Assembly: GCA_002706095.1 (NCBI GenBank)
Contig: PAJP01000023.1
Coordinates: 1 to 64,000, forward strand
Source of the DNA: Methylophaga sp.
GTDB taxonomy: Bacteria; Pseudomonadota; Gammaproteobacteria; Nitrosococcales; Methylophagaceae
DNA: 64,000 bases
Reading direction: 5' to 3'
Part shown: in pieces, positions 1 through 9,191 of the stretch
Layout: each line of letters begins with the position of its first letter
Position numbering within the stretch: position 1 is the stretch's first letter
Position numbers and translations under genes: made by a program
The notes under the pieces: generated by a model
Databases searched by the model: none
Told to the model about the DNA's origin: nothing
What the model saw: only the letters and a program-made list of their open reading frames with translations

Positions 1-135
1 GACATTTTTGTCAGGAACAAAAATGGACAGCGATAGCTGCCCGAAGGGTGAAGTGCAGGGAGGCACTTCATCAAAGTAGGTCACCGATAACGGCTCCTGT
101 TTTATCGGTATACACGACATCCGTGTAAATAATGG
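1..135. repeat. Chain of short inverted repeats (intergenic structured element)
   Basis: Five consecutive inverted repeats lie almost end to end. Stems pair 3-11 with 17-25 (9 bp perfect), 25-31 with 36-42 (one mismatch), 49-56 with 63-70 (8 bp perfect), 83-90 with 102-109 (8 bp perfect) and 111-116 with 122-127 (6 bp perfect). No reading frame or tRNA/rRNA signature fits. The density of perfect short hairpins suggests a structured RNA tail or an intergenic repeat family, but the element is cut by the window edge and I cannot name it. Confidence 0.55.
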
Positions 136-156
136 CCAGGCTTTAATAGATCAGTA

Positions 157-185
157 AAGAGCACCTTTAACATGGGCGCTTTTTT
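157..185 (+). terminator. Probable intrinsic terminator after the hairpin chain
   Basis: AGCACC (160-165) pairs with GGCGCT (175-180) with one A-C mismatch, and six T follow (180-185). An upstream A run adds partial pairing. It would end a plus-strand transcript entering from the left of the window. Confidence 0.5.
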
Positions 186-514
186 GTAGATTGTAGATTT
201 CTATACACCTTACTCAGCCACATCGAAATTGCATCATAACGGCTCATTCCTCAGTTCTAAAGCTTCTTATGAAACTGTGAGTAAGCTGAAGTCAGTAATT
301 TAATTGGTAGAAATGAAGCGGTTTGTTCTATGTTGTTGTTAACAAAGTATCATGTATGGATTTATGAATTTATTATTCAAATAAAGCTTAGAAATAATAA
401 TAGTGTCTGTTATATCTTCTATATAGCCAAAATTCGTCTTAGTCATTAACCAGTCTGTCACTAAATTGAAGTAAAATAGGCTTTTTATAATATTGAAATC
501 AAGCAAGGCGATTG
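186..514. other. AT-rich intergenic stretch, no gene seen
   Basis: This stretch of about 330 bases is AT-rich and lies between the terminator-like hairpin and the first gene. Only a short minus-strand frame with no recognisable content crosses it. The promoter of the downstream gene should lie here, but I see no convincing -35/-10 pair. Confidence 0.4.
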
Positions 515-2857
515 ATGTACAAAACACTGATTTACTTTTTTATCGCCTGCTTAATAACAGCATGCTCAGACGATAGCCAAGAGCTAGAATTGAATAGTAC
601 TCTTCCCCTTCCACTCGCAACAGATGTTGATTACGCTTCTGATATTAAACCAATCATTGAGGAAAAATGCGTCGTTTGTCACGGCTGTTTTGATGCGCCC
701 TGTCAATTGAAAATGGAATCAACAGAGGGGGTCCTACGTGGTGCAACAAAATTAAATGCTTATGACGGAACAAGGCAAGAGCCTATTGTTCCGACAAGGC
801 TGTTTACAGACGCCAATTCAGAAGAAGAATGGCGTAACGCAGGTTTCTATTCAATACTTTCTGGTCAAAATGCTCAGGCGTCATTGTTATATCGAATGCT
901 AGCTTTGGGTAAAACTCATCAATTTAAAGACAATAGTAAATTACCAGAAGAACTTGATATTAGTATTCGTCGTGAAAACCAATGCCCTACCGTCGATACC
1001 ATTTCTGAGTATGAAAAAAGTTATCCTCTCACAGGCATGCCCTTTGCTGTATCAGGTTTGACAGATGATGAGTTTTCAACAATCAGCGGATGGTTATATC
1101 AAGGTGCTAAGGTTTCTAAGGATCAGGTTGAGTTAAATAAAAATGAGATTTCGGACATAGAAGAATGGGAAGCGTATCTTAATCAAACATCAAACCAACG
1201 TAAACTGGTTAGTCGGTGGTTATATGAGCATTTATTTTTAGCTCATCTCTACTTTGATGATAAGCAAGACAACACACATTTCTTTGAACTGGTCAGATCC
1301 TATTCACCGCCTGGTGAACCAATTTCTATCGTAAAAACGCGTCTACCGAACTCTGAGCCTGAACATCCGATCTACTATCGACTGCGATTAGTCAAAGGTA
1401 TTACCGTTCATAAACGGCATATAACACTTTTGTTTGATGACAAACTTAAGAAGCATATAGAAAAACTTTTTTTCACTGATAAATGGGATGTCGATATATT
1501 ACCTGGCTACGACTACGAAGCTCGAGCTAATCCCTTTGTTACTTTTTCAGCTATACCAGCAAAAGCACGCTATCAATTCTTACTTGATCACGCTGAATAT
1601 TTCACACGTACTTTTATCCGCGGTCCTGTATGTCGCGGTCAAATAGCAACAGATGTCATTCGTGATCAATTTTGGGTCATGTATCAAGATCCGGCCAAGG
1701 ATCTTTTCATCACAGATGCTAAATACAGAAAAAAAGTAGAACCACTCCTTGGCTTGCCTGGACAAGATGATAACCTGACAGAAACGAAAGAAAACTGGGA
1801 TAAATATAAAGATAAACGCAATGCCTATTTATCTTTACGAGATCAGCATTATCAAGATGCACCGTTAAACTGGACTTCGACTAAAGCGATTTGGGATGGA
1901 GACGGGGATAATACTAATGCTTTTTTAACTGTGTTCAGACATTTCGATAATGCTAGTGTTGTCAGGGGCATGGTCGGGCAGGTTCCTCAAACACTTTGGT
2001 GGATGGATTTTCCTCTGTTTGAACGAACATATTATGAATTAGTTGTTAATTTTGATTTGTTTGGCAATGTCGCTCATCAGCTTCACACACGGCTTTACTT
2101 TGATCTAATCCGTAACGGGGCAGAGCATAACTTTCTTCGACTATTACCACGAGACAAACGCAAATCAGTCTTAAATGATTGGTATCGGGGAATGGGGGCG
2201 GTAAAGACTTACTTCACATACGCGCCGCTTGATATTGATATCAGAACGGAAGAGACATTTTCCTCTGATGATATTAAAAACGAACTGGCTAATAGACTAT
2301 TGACGCAGTTTAGTCAGGTTAACGCGGCTGGAAATGATCCTATCAATCGTTGTCAAAATCAGCATTGCTTCAGGGTGTCTCAGACAGACTGGAAACAAAA
2401 GGCTGATTCAAGGTTAAGTCGATTAACGAATTCTTCATTCCAAGAGAAGTCGGGGCTTCAGTTCTTACCTGAACTGACTTTTATACGAGTGAAGCATGGT
2501 GATGAAAGAACGGTATATTCTTTAATTCGTAATCGTTACCACACTAATGTGGCCTTTCTTTTTGGTGAGTCATTACGCTATAAGCCTGAAAAAGACAGTC
2601 TAACGGTCTATCCTGGTATTGCTGGTAGTTATCCTAATTTTATCTTTGATATTGAAACAGATGAATTGGAAGTCTTTGAGAAATCGTTAATGGAAGCGAA
2701 ATCTGAAGAAGCATTTGATGCCTTAGTTGAGAATTGGGGCGTGCGTAGAACACATCCAAAGTTTTGGCAAATATTCCATGATTTCACTCAATGGCAACGT
2801 GAGCAAAACCCAATTGATGCCGGTGTGTTCGATGCAAACCGCTATGAGAATCTGTAA
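515..2857 (+). CDS. cti: Fatty acid cis/trans isomerase, haem-binding lipoprotein
   Basis: Cti-family enzymes convert cis-unsaturated membrane fatty acids to the trans form in the periplasm, stiffening membranes under solvent or heat stress. The protein has about 780 residues, the usual family length. It begins with a lipoprotein signal (LITAC, acceptor Cys17), followed by one cytochrome c-type motif, CVVCH at 52-56, the haem site of the family. The ATG at 515 is preferred over the TTG just before it because AAGG at 505-508 sits 6 bases upstream. It stands alone and converges on hpnC. The family assignment rests on the motif, length and overall sequence character. Confidence 0.85.
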   Translation: MYKTLIYFFIACLITACSDDSQELELNSTLPLPLATDVDYASDIKPIIEEKCVVCHGCFDAPCQLKMESTEGVLRGATKLNAYDGTRQEPIVPTRLFTDANSEEEWRNAGFYSILSGQNAQASLLYRMLALGKTHQFKDNSKLPEELDISIRRENQCPTVDTISEYEKSYPLTGMPFAVSGLTDDEFSTISGWLYQGAKVSKDQVELNKNEISDIEEWEAYLNQTSNQRKLVSRWLYEHLFLAHLYFDDKQDNTHFFELVRSYSPPGEPISIVKTRLPNSEPEHPIYYRLRLVKGITVHKRHITLLFDDKLKKHIEKLFFTDKWDVDILPGYDYEARANPFVTFSAIPAKARYQFLLDHAEYFTRTFIRGPVCRGQIATDVIRDQFWVMYQDPAKDLFITDAKYRKKVEPLLGLPGQDDNLTETKENWDKYKDKRNAYLSLRDQHYQDAPLNWTSTKAIWDGDGDNTNAFLTVFRHFDNASVVRGMVGQVPQTLWWMDFPLFERTYYELVVNFDLFGNVAHQLHTRLYFDLIRNGAEHNFLRLLPRDKRKSVLNDWYRGMGAVKTYFTYAPLDIDIRTEETFSSDDIKNELANRLLTQFSQVNAAGNDPINRCQNQHCFRVSQTDWKQKADSRLSRLTNSSFQEKSGLQFLPELTFIRVKHGDERTVYSLIRNRYHTNVAFLFGESLRYKPEKDSLTVYPGIAGSYPNFIFDIETDELEVFEKSLMEAKSEEAFDALVENWGVRRTHPKFWQIFHDFTQWQREQNPIDAGVFDANRYENL

Positions 2858-2865
2858 ATAAGATC

Positions 2866-3744
2866 TTAGTGACGTTTCAAATAGTTTTTTGACAGGCTAA
2901 ATAATAAAACTTTAAGTTGTGTTGTGCGTGTCAACCTTGGTCGGCTGAAAATGTTGTCATCATTTTGAGCCATTAATATGTTTAATGTTTCTATTCCTCC
3001 CAACGTCATTGCTCTGATTTCCCAGCCCAATCGTCCCTGAATAGCATTACCAAGCTCAATACCTTTATTCATGGTATCCATGGTTTGTTGAAATAGGTGA
3101 CGAAGAAGGGGAGCTAATTTACGGCTATTTGTGGAAGTAATGTCATCCTCGGTCAGTCCTGCTTCGGCAAGCGTTTGTTGAGGGATATATATCCTGTCGT
3201 TCTCTGCTTTATCTTGCAGAATATCCTGATAAAAATTAATTAGCTGCAAAGATGTGCAAATTGCGTCAGATTCACTCAACTGCTGTTGAGTGGGCTGACC
3301 ATTCAAATGCAGTAATAAACGACCAACTGGGTTAGCTGAGCGTTGACAATAATCCAAAACGTCTTCCATCGTTTGATAGCGTTTTTTGACAACGTCCTGC
3401 ATAAAAGCTGACAGCAAGTCATTAAATAAATAGATGGGTAACTGAAACTGCGTGATGACATCATCAAGCGCGATAAAGATTGGATCAGTGCCGGTATATT
3501 TTCTATGATCTATATCAGTCAGATTCTTGTGGTAGCTTTGTAGATTTGCTATCCGCTCAGCTCTGGTAAACTGCCCTTCGTCAGCAAAATCATCTGCAGT
3601 GCGTGCAAAAGCATAAATTACAGCAATGGGTTTTCTTAGGCGCTTGGGAAGCAAAACTGAGGCGACTGGGAAATTCTCGTAGTGAGACTTTGCAAGTGTT
3701 AAGCAAAAATCATACGCTGCAACCAAGTCTTTATTCGATGCCAT
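2866..3744 (-). CDS. hpnC: Squalene synthase HpnC-type (hydroxysqualene synthase family)
   Basis: This is a trans-isoprenyl diphosphate synthase of the squalene/phytoene class, 292 residues. The first aspartate-rich motif DDFADE is at 51-56. The second region, NFYQD at 170-174 followed by Asp178, supplies the other Mg-diphosphate ligands. The segment around residues 20-56 (SHYENFPVAS, then YAFARTADD) is typical of HpnC. In the three-enzyme route HpnD makes presqualene diphosphate, HpnC converts it to hydroxysqualene and HpnE reduces that to squalene. Neither partner is nearby, so the product (hopanoid precursor or C30 carotenoid) cannot be read from context. It is followed upstream by gph at a 10-base gap, probably one operon. 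Confidence 0.85.
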   Translation of the reverse strand: MASNKDLVAAYDFCLTLAKSHYENFPVASVLLPKRLRKPIAVIYAFARTADDFADEGQFTRAERIANLQSYHKNLTDIDHRKYTGTDPIFIALDDVITQFQLPIYLFNDLLSAFMQDVVKKRYQTMEDVLDYCQRSANPVGRLLLHLNGQPTQQQLSESDAICTSLQLINFYQDILQDKAENDRIYIPQQTLAEAGLTEDDITSTNSRKLAPLLRHLFQQTMDTMNKGIELGNAIQGRLGWEIRAMTLGGIETLNILMAQNDDNIFSRPRLTRTTQLKVLLFSLSKNYLKRH

Positions 3745-3754
3745 AACGTGAGAG

Positions 3755-4408
3755 TTAAATCCAGTTCAGGATTTCTTCCGGTTTATAAACCGTGCCTTTG
3801 GCCTGCCAGGTTTCAGGTTGGTCAGTACTTTTTAAGTAGCCATAATGGGCGATGAGCGTGTCCATATTCACAACATTGCCTGCCTCAATATCGCGCTGAG
3901 CATCACCGATATATAAGCAGTTTTCAGGCTTAACCTTAGCGACATTACATGCAAATAGCATCGGATCTGGGTGAGGTTTGCTATGGGCTGTGGTATCTCC
4001 ACTCACGATACAACTTGCCCGCCCACTCAGGCTTAATGCTTGCATCAAAGGGGCGGTGAGAAATGCAGGTTTGTTAGTAATCACTCCCCATTTTGAACCT
4101 GTCTTTTCAATTGTTTGCAGAACATTATCCATGCCATTAAAGAGCTTGGATTCACGAGTGATATGCAAACGATACAGTTCAATAAATCGTGCTTGTATTG
4201 CCTGATATTCAGGAGCGTCAGGCGTTAGGCCAAAAGCGAGCTTAATCAGTCCTGGACTTCCATCACTCGCGACTGGACGGATGGTTTCCAATGAAAGCGA
4301 GGGGGCTTGATGTTCAGCTAGTACTTGATTAAGTGCATAAGCTAAATCTGGGGCGGTATCGACCAGTGTGCCATCCAAGTCAAAAAACACAGCATCGTAT
4401 TTTGTCAT
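3755..4408 (-). CDS. gph: Phosphoglycolate phosphatase, HAD family
   Basis: HAD hydrolase of 217 residues with the nucleophile motif DLDGT at 10-14, the conserved motif II segment (VITNK) and motif III/IV (KPHPDP, then YIGDAQRD). Members next to ubiG hydrolyse 2-phosphoglycolate, and some are thought to act on N-acetylmuramate-6-phosphate (MupP). The ubiG-gph order is common in gammaproteobacteria, where this gene has been called gph or mupP. It starts one base after the ubiG stop, indicating translational coupling. Substrate is inferred from family and context only. Confidence 0.8.
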   Translation of the reverse strand: MTKYDAVFFDLDGTLVDTAPDLAYALNQVLAEHQAPSLSLETIRPVASDGSPGLIKLAFGLTPDAPEYQAIQARFIELYRLHITRESKLFNGMDNVLQTIEKTGSKWGVITNKPAFLTAPLMQALSLSGRASCIVSGDTTAHSKPHPDPMLFACNVAKVKPENCLYIGDAQRDIEAGNVVNMDTLIAHYGYLKSTDQPETWQAKGTVYKPEEILNWI

Positions 4409-4409
4409 A

Positions 4410-5117
4410 TTAGATTTTTTTGCAGTGGATGAGGTAATTGACCTTTACATCGCTGCCAAGACTAAACTGTCGAGTCAGAGGATTGTAATTCATTCCAGTG
4501 ATATCTTTGGTCTTGAGACCAGCTTGTCGGCACCAAGCAGATAATTCAGCTGGACGAATAAAGCGTTTGTAGTCATGAGTGCCTTTTGGCAACATTTTCA
4601 TAACGTATTCGGCACCCAATACCGCCAGAAGATAAGCTTTAGGGTGACGGTTTAATGTCGAAAAGAAGACATCACCACCGGGTTTCACCATATCGGCACA
4701 TGCTTGAATAATGGATGCGGGGTCCGGCACATGCTCCAGCATTTCAAGACAGGTGACGACATCATAATACTCAGGCTGCTGGCTAGCCATTTCTTCAGCG
4801 GTGATATGTTGATAGTTAATGGTCAGCCCGGCTTCCAAGGCATGGAGTTTGGCGATATTCAACGGCATCTCACCCATGTCGATACCGGTCACATTGGCCC
4901 CACTTTTTGCCAGTGCTTCAGAAAGGATGCCACCACCGCAACCTACATCAATCACATTGGCGTTATCTAACGAGGTTCGATCTGCAATATAAGCTAAACG
5001 AATCGGATTCAGATCATGCAAGGGTTTTGATTGACCTTCCAGATCCCACCAACTTGATGCTAAAGCATCAAATTTTGCTACTTCATTTAAGTCGACATTT
5101 GCTTGAGTTTGGCTCAT
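4410..5117 (-). CDS. ubiG: Ubiquinone biosynthesis O-methyltransferase
   Basis: UbiG performs both O-methylation steps of ubiquinone synthesis using S-adenosylmethionine. The 235-residue protein has the family N-terminus ([13 protein letters not shown], 16-28), the SAM-binding loop DVGCGGG at 57-63 and the [10 protein letters not shown] segment of motif II. I place the start at 5117 because it overlaps the upstream stop as ATGA, has an AGGG ribosome site, and gives the usual family length; a start ten codons earlier at 5147 is possible. It lies between mtaD and gph in one minus-strand operon. The product S-adenosylhomocysteine is one of the substrates of the MtaD-type neighbour. Confidence 0.93.
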   Translation of the reverse strand: MSQTQANVDLNEVAKFDALASSWWDLEGQSKPLHDLNPIRLAYIADRTSLDNANVIDVGCGGGILSEALAKSGANVTGIDMGEMPLNIAKLHALEAGLTINYQHITAEEMASQQPEYYDVVTCLEMLEHVPDPASIIQACADMVKPGGDVFFSTLNRHPKAYLLAVLGAEYVMKMLPKGTHDYKRFIRPAELSAWCRQAGLKTKDITGMNYNPLTRQFSLGSDVKVNYLIHCKKI

Positions 5118-6436
5118 TGACCCTGTGATCCTATTTTGATTGCCCATTGTTGGGCGTCTTGAATAACTTTTGTTTCATTCAATGTCAGAAGTTGGCGTGA
5201 GTTTAGTAATTGTTTACCAGCCACCCAGACATCAGTGACTTTATCACGGCTGCTGGCATACACCAGCTGAGATACCACATCATAAACCGGCTGTGTTTCG
5301 ATATCTGATAACTGAACAGCAACTATATCAGCTTGTTTGCCTACTTCGAGTGAGCCAATTTCTTGCTCCATTCCCAATGATTTTGCCGCATTTATCGTCG
5401 CCATTTCTAAGGCCGTGTGTGCTGGTACGGCTGCCGCATCACTCGCCACGTCTTTAGCTAATAAAGCGGTTTGTCGCATTTCTGCAAACATATCCAGATC
5501 ATTATTAGATGCTGCACCATCTGTTCCAATAGTGACATTGATGTCATTTTTATGCAGCTCAGCTACCGGACAAAACCCACTAGCCAGTTTTAAATTTGAT
5601 TCAGGGCAATGAGCGATGTGAACACCCGCTTCGGCGCACCACTTTATTTCATCGGAGGTCAGCTGTGTCATATGAACAGCAAGCAGCCTTGGAGAAAGTA
5701 GTCCGATGTGTTGCAAACGATCGAGCGGCCTTACGCCATATTCCTTCAAACTGTGGGCAACTTCATCGGCAGTCTCATGAATATGCATACTGATGGGCAT
5801 ATCCATTTCTTCGGCATTGGTAATGATCTGTTCCAGAGTTTTGTTTGCCACAGTGTAAGGCGCATGCGGCGAATAAATGGTATTGATTCGAGGGTGGTGA
5901 CGATAGTGATCGTGTAGTTGATGCCCCTTATGCAAATATTCTTCTACCGAGCTCGCCCAGTTTGTAGGAAACTCAATAACAACAATGCCCAGACTGGCAC
6001 GAATGCCTGATTTATCAACTATCCTGGCTGTGGCCTCAGGAAAAAAATACATATCATTAAAATAAGTGGTACCACCACGTATCATCTCCGCGATGGCAAG
6101 TGCACTACCTGCTTCAACAAAGGCATCACTAACAAAGGCATTTTCTGCAGGCCAGATATGATCATTGAGCCAGGTCATTAACGGTAAATCGTCAGCTAAG
6201 CCTCTAAACAATGACATTGGGGTATGCGTATGGTTGTTGATTAAACCGGGAATCAAACAATGTTCATTGAGATCATGGACAACATTCGCAGAATAAAGCT
6301 GTTTTGCCTGTTCTTGTGGCAGAAGCGCTACAATACGTGCATCCTTGACAATGATGGCGTGGTTTTCTAACACGGTTTGGTCTTTTGTTACTGGAACTAC
6401 CCAGCGTGCATTGATGATCAGATCGACATTTTCCAT
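5114..6436 (-). CDS. mtaD: 5-methylthioadenosine / S-adenosylhomocysteine deaminase (TRZ/ATZ family)
   Basis: Amidohydrolase of 440 residues that deaminates MTA or SAH to the inosine form. Metal ligands are visible: NHTHT (His69, His71), MHIHE (His218, with His220 and Glu221), HCPESN (His276) and [13 protein letters not shown] with the catalytic Asp306. It is the first gene of the operon mtaD-ubiG-gph(-hpnC) and is divergent from mtnA, which also acts on a methylthioadenosine product, so the two probably serve methylthio and methyl-cycle salvage. A TATAAT on the minus strand at 6447-6452 is a plausible -10 element, with no clear -35. Confidence 0.85.
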   Translation of the reverse strand: MENVDLIINARWVVPVTKDQTVLENHAIIVKDARIVALLPQEQAKQLYSANVVHDLNEHCLIPGLINNHTHTPMSLFRGLADDLPLMTWLNDHIWPAENAFVSDAFVEAGSALAIAEMIRGGTTYFNDMYFFPEATARIVDKSGIRASLGIVVIEFPTNWASSVEEYLHKGHQLHDHYRHHPRINTIYSPHAPYTVANKTLEQIITNAEEMDMPISMHIHETADEVAHSLKEYGVRPLDRLQHIGLLSPRLLAVHMTQLTSDEIKWCAEAGVHIAHCPESNLKLASGFCPVAELHKNDINVTIGTDGAASNNDLDMFAEMRQTALLAKDVASDAAAVPAHTALEMATINAAKSLGMEQEIGSLEVGKQADIVAVQLSDIETQPVYDVVSQLVYASSRDKVTDVWVAGKQLLNSRQLLTLNETKVIQDAQQWAIKIGSQGQ

Positions 6437-6538
6437 AGACTTCGATTATACCGTTGAGCTGAATGAAAACCTATTCTAAACATTTATCATGACAAACTAA
6501 TCACAACAAAGATTCATCAAGCATGACAGGAGCTTGTT

Positions 6539-7594
6539 TTGACCAGATTATTACAGACAATTGAACCCATCTTATGGCGTGATGAACAACTCCATTTGCT
6601 TGATCAGCGTGTATTACCCCATACCGAGAACTGGTTGACTTACCATGATTCTGATGCCGTGGCAGAAGCCATTAAATTAATGGTTGTGCGGGGGGCGCCG
6701 GCTATTGGTGTCACTGCGGCTTATGCTGTTGTGTTAGCGGCAAGAGAAGCCTGGTTCAGTGCTGGTGAAAACTGGCAAGAAGCTGTGGAACCTGCACTAA
6801 AAAGACTGGCAAGCTCAAGGCCGACGGCGGTGAATTTATCTTGGGCGATTGAGCGTATGAAACAAGCCTGCGGTACATTGTCTAAATATGAATCACCTGA
6901 ACCAGTTTTGTTGGCGCTGGCTGATCGCATACAGCAAGAAGACATTAAAGCAAATAGAACCATGGGGCAGTATGGTGCTGATTTGCTGGATAATGACAGT
7001 ATCGTGTTAACGCACTGTAATGCGGGGGCACTTGCCACGGCGGGTTTTGGCACAGCATTAGGCGTTATTCGTCAGGGCTTCTTGGATGGCAAAATTGAGC
7101 ATGTCTATGTCGATGAAACTCGGCCATGGTTGCAAGGTAGTCGGTTAACGGCATGGGAGCTCATGCAAGAAGGCATCCCGATGACCTTGCAAGCTGATGT
7201 GGCTGCTGGCGCATTGATGGCTAGTGGCCGCTTGGACTGGGTTATTGTTGGTGCTGATAGAATTGCCTCAAACGGTGATACGGCGAATAAAATTGGTACG
7301 TATTCATTAGCTGTTTTAGCGAAATATCATGGTGTGAAAGTGATGGTGGTCGCCCCGACGACAACAATTGACTGGTCGCTCGAAAACGGTAGCCTGATTC
7401 CGATTGAACAACGCATGAGTTCTGAAGTCTCAGAAATAGGTGGGCATGCCATTGCGCCAGTAGAGGTGCCTGTTTCGAATCCGGCATTTGATGTCACGCC
7501 AGCATCGTTAATTGATGCCATTGTGACGGAAGAGGGCGTGGTCAGTAATCCATCAAAAGAAAAAATGCAGCAACTAAAAAAGGAGGACAAATAA
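6539..7594 (+). CDS. mtnA: S-methyl-5-thioribose-1-phosphate isomerase
   Basis: MtnA isomerises methylthioribose-1-phosphate to methylthioribulose-1-phosphate in methionine salvage. Length is 351 residues, standard for the family. The catalytic pair falls at exactly the expected positions: Cys160 in THCNAG and Asp240 in VGADRI, with the conserved TRPWLQGSRLT segment between them. Translation starts at a TTG (6539) because AGGAG (6528-6532) is 6 bases upstream and the nearby ATG is out of frame. No other mtn genes follow, so the downstream route is not encoded here. The stop overlaps the next start as TAATG. Confidence 0.93.
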   Translation: MTRLLQTIEPILWRDEQLHLLDQRVLPHTENWLTYHDSDAVAEAIKLMVVRGAPAIGVTAAYAVVLAAREAWFSAGENWQEAVEPALKRLASSRPTAVNLSWAIERMKQACGTLSKYESPEPVLLALADRIQQEDIKANRTMGQYGADLLDNDSIVLTHCNAGALATAGFGTALGVIRQGFLDGKIEHVYVDETRPWLQGSRLTAWELMQEGIPMTLQADVAAGALMASGRLDWVIVGADRIASNGDTANKIGTYSLAVLAKYHGVKVMVVAPTTTIDWSLENGSLIPIEQRMSSEVSEIGGHAIAPVEVPVSNPAFDVTPASLIDAIVTEEGVVSNPSKEKMQQLKKEDK

Positions 7595-8268
7595 TGACGC
7601 AAACAGCACTAGTGACCGGAAGTAACCGTGGGATTGGATTAGAACTCTGCCGGCAGCTTAAAGAAAAAGGGATGCATGTTATTGCAACCTGCCGCAAAGC
7701 TTCATCTGAATTAAACGCCTTAAATGTAGAAGTCATTGAGGATGTGGAAGTGAGTCAGCCGAAAAGCTTGGCTAAACTGGCTGAGTCATTAGGAAGTAGA
7801 AAAATAGATTGGCTTATCAATAATGCCGGTATTGCCGGTGGGATTGGGCTTGGGCAAATAGATGAAGAGGCGATTGATGACTTTGTCAGAATGTATCGTG
7901 TGAATAGTCTTGGCCCCTTACTGACCACTCAAGCACTTCTTAAGCACTTGGGTCAGGGTAGTAAAGTCGGCATTATTACTAGCCGTATGGGCTCGATTGA
8001 TGATAATGATTCTGGCGGAAGTTATGCCTACCGCATGTCTAAATCAGCCGTGAACGCTGCCGGGAAATCTCTGTCGATTGACTTGAAACCCAAGGGCATT
8101 GCTGTAGCTATTTTACATCCAGGCTGGGTACGTACCGATATGACCGGCCATGGTGGTTTGATTGATCCCGATGAATCAGCAGCAGGACTTATCCAGCGTA
8201 TGGAAGAATTATCACTCGAAACCAGTGGCACCTTCTGGCACACGAATGGTGAAATATTGCCTTGGTAA
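7594..8268 (+). CDS. Short-chain dehydrogenase/reductase (C-factor-like SDR)
   Basis: NAD(P)-dependent classical SDR of 224 residues. The dinucleotide-binding motif TGSNRGIG is at 8-15, NNAG at 76-79, and the catalytic Tyr146/Lys150 pair in YRMSK. The short length and overall pattern resemble the C-factor-like cytosolic SDRs, whose substrates are mostly unknown. The start shares a base with the mtnA stop and has a strong AGGAGG ribosome site, so the two genes are co-translated. A role in methylthio-sugar metabolism is possible but not shown. Confidence 0.8.
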   Translation: MTQTALVTGSNRGIGLELCRQLKEKGMHVIATCRKASSELNALNVEVIEDVEVSQPKSLAKLAESLGSRKIDWLINNAGIAGGIGLGQIDEEAIDDFVRMYRVNSLGPLLTTQALLKHLGQGSKVGIITSRMGSIDDNDSGGSYAYRMSKSAVNAAGKSLSIDLKPKGIAVAILHPGWVRTDMTGHGGLIDPDESAAGLIQRMEELSLETSGTFWHTNGEILPW

Positions 8269-8282
8269 AGTTGTCTTGTTAG

Positions 8283-9191
8283 ATGTATTCCTACCCTGAA
8301 CTGAGCCGACAGCAGCAAGAAAGTCTGCCGGTGTTACATGCACCGGCATTACCCTTGGATACACAATTTCCTGATAGTACTCATCAGCTGTGGCAGTGTG
8401 ACTCCGCGGATGGCAAGATGATCTTAAAGGTTTGCCATCAACAGCGATTGCAAGACTCCATGTTTTGGTTGGGAATAAATCATCTGTTTCAGCTCGACTT
8501 TCCAAACTCGTTGGGATACACCCAATTTATTAGTCAGTTTCTTCAACGCGAAGGTGGATTTGCTACTCCAGAGGTAATAGCTGAACAAGCAGGACATTAC
8601 GTCTTAGTTCGTTATCTTGAAGGTGTGGATCTCAGTGCAGAGTTTATCGATAACACTACCGTGATTCAGCTTGCCCATCACTGGGGCAAATTGCATCTAC
8701 AAATATCTACAAAATGGGGCAGCATTGAAAAGCCCATATTTAGTGCAAATGATTGGCCTATAAGGCTGGAACAGACCATTCAGTTATTATCAGATCGCAA
8801 TGGTATTCCGATCCCAGCTGACATCCTAAAAATGAGTTATGGACAATGTCAAACACTGTCACCAGAGCAGTTTGTGCCGATCATGCCAGACTTTCGCTGG
8901 GATCAACTGCGTCAGTGTGATGATGGGACCATAGCCGTCTTGGATTTAGATGCCTTTGTCAGAGCGCCGCGTGAACTCGAGTGGGTGTTACTGGAATATT
9001 TACTCAGCCCACAACATGCCAAGCTTTTTGTCGAAATATACACACAGTATCAACCCATTCCTGACCTTTCAGCTTGTCGTCTGAGTTACCGCGTATTGTT
9101 ATTTTTGATGAATGTCTTGGGTGAGAGCAAGCTGCAGCAATGGTTGGAGCAGCCACCGTTGTTTGATTTACTTAGCGATAATGTTAGCTAA
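8283..9191 (+). CDS. Protein-kinase-like / aminoglycoside phosphotransferase-fold protein, divergent active site
   Basis: A 302-residue protein with the outline of an APH/choline-kinase fold: a beta-strand lysine in ILKVCH, then a catalytic-loop-like PDFRWDQ near residues 203-209 and a metal-binding DLDAF near 220. The loop lacks the usual histidine and has Gln where Asn is expected, so activity is uncertain. It follows the SDR gene after 14 bases and overlaps the 3' end of the HAD gene of the convergent thiamine operon by 8 bases. Thiamine kinase ThiK has this fold, so a small-molecule kinase role is conceivable; that is inference. Confidence 0.5.
   Translation: MYSYPELSRQQQESLPVLHAPALPLDTQFPDSTHQLWQCDSADGKMILKVCHQQRLQDSMFWLGINHLFQLDFPNSLGYTQFISQFLQREGGFATPEVIAEQAGHYVLVRYLEGVDLSAEFIDNTTVIQLAHHWGKLHLQISTKWGSIEKPIFSANDWPIRLEQTIQLLSDRNGIPIPADILKMSYGQCQTLSPEQFVPIMPDFRWDQLRQCDDGTIAVLDLDAFVRAPRELEWVLLEYLLSPQHAKLFVEIYTQYQPIPDLSACRLSYRVLLFLMNVLGESKLQQWLEQPPLFDLLSDNVS

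Noticed and set aside
339..527. Minus-strand 62-codon frame upstream of the cis/trans isomerase
   Set aside because: No ribosome site, no recognisable domain, AT-rich composition; likely chance.
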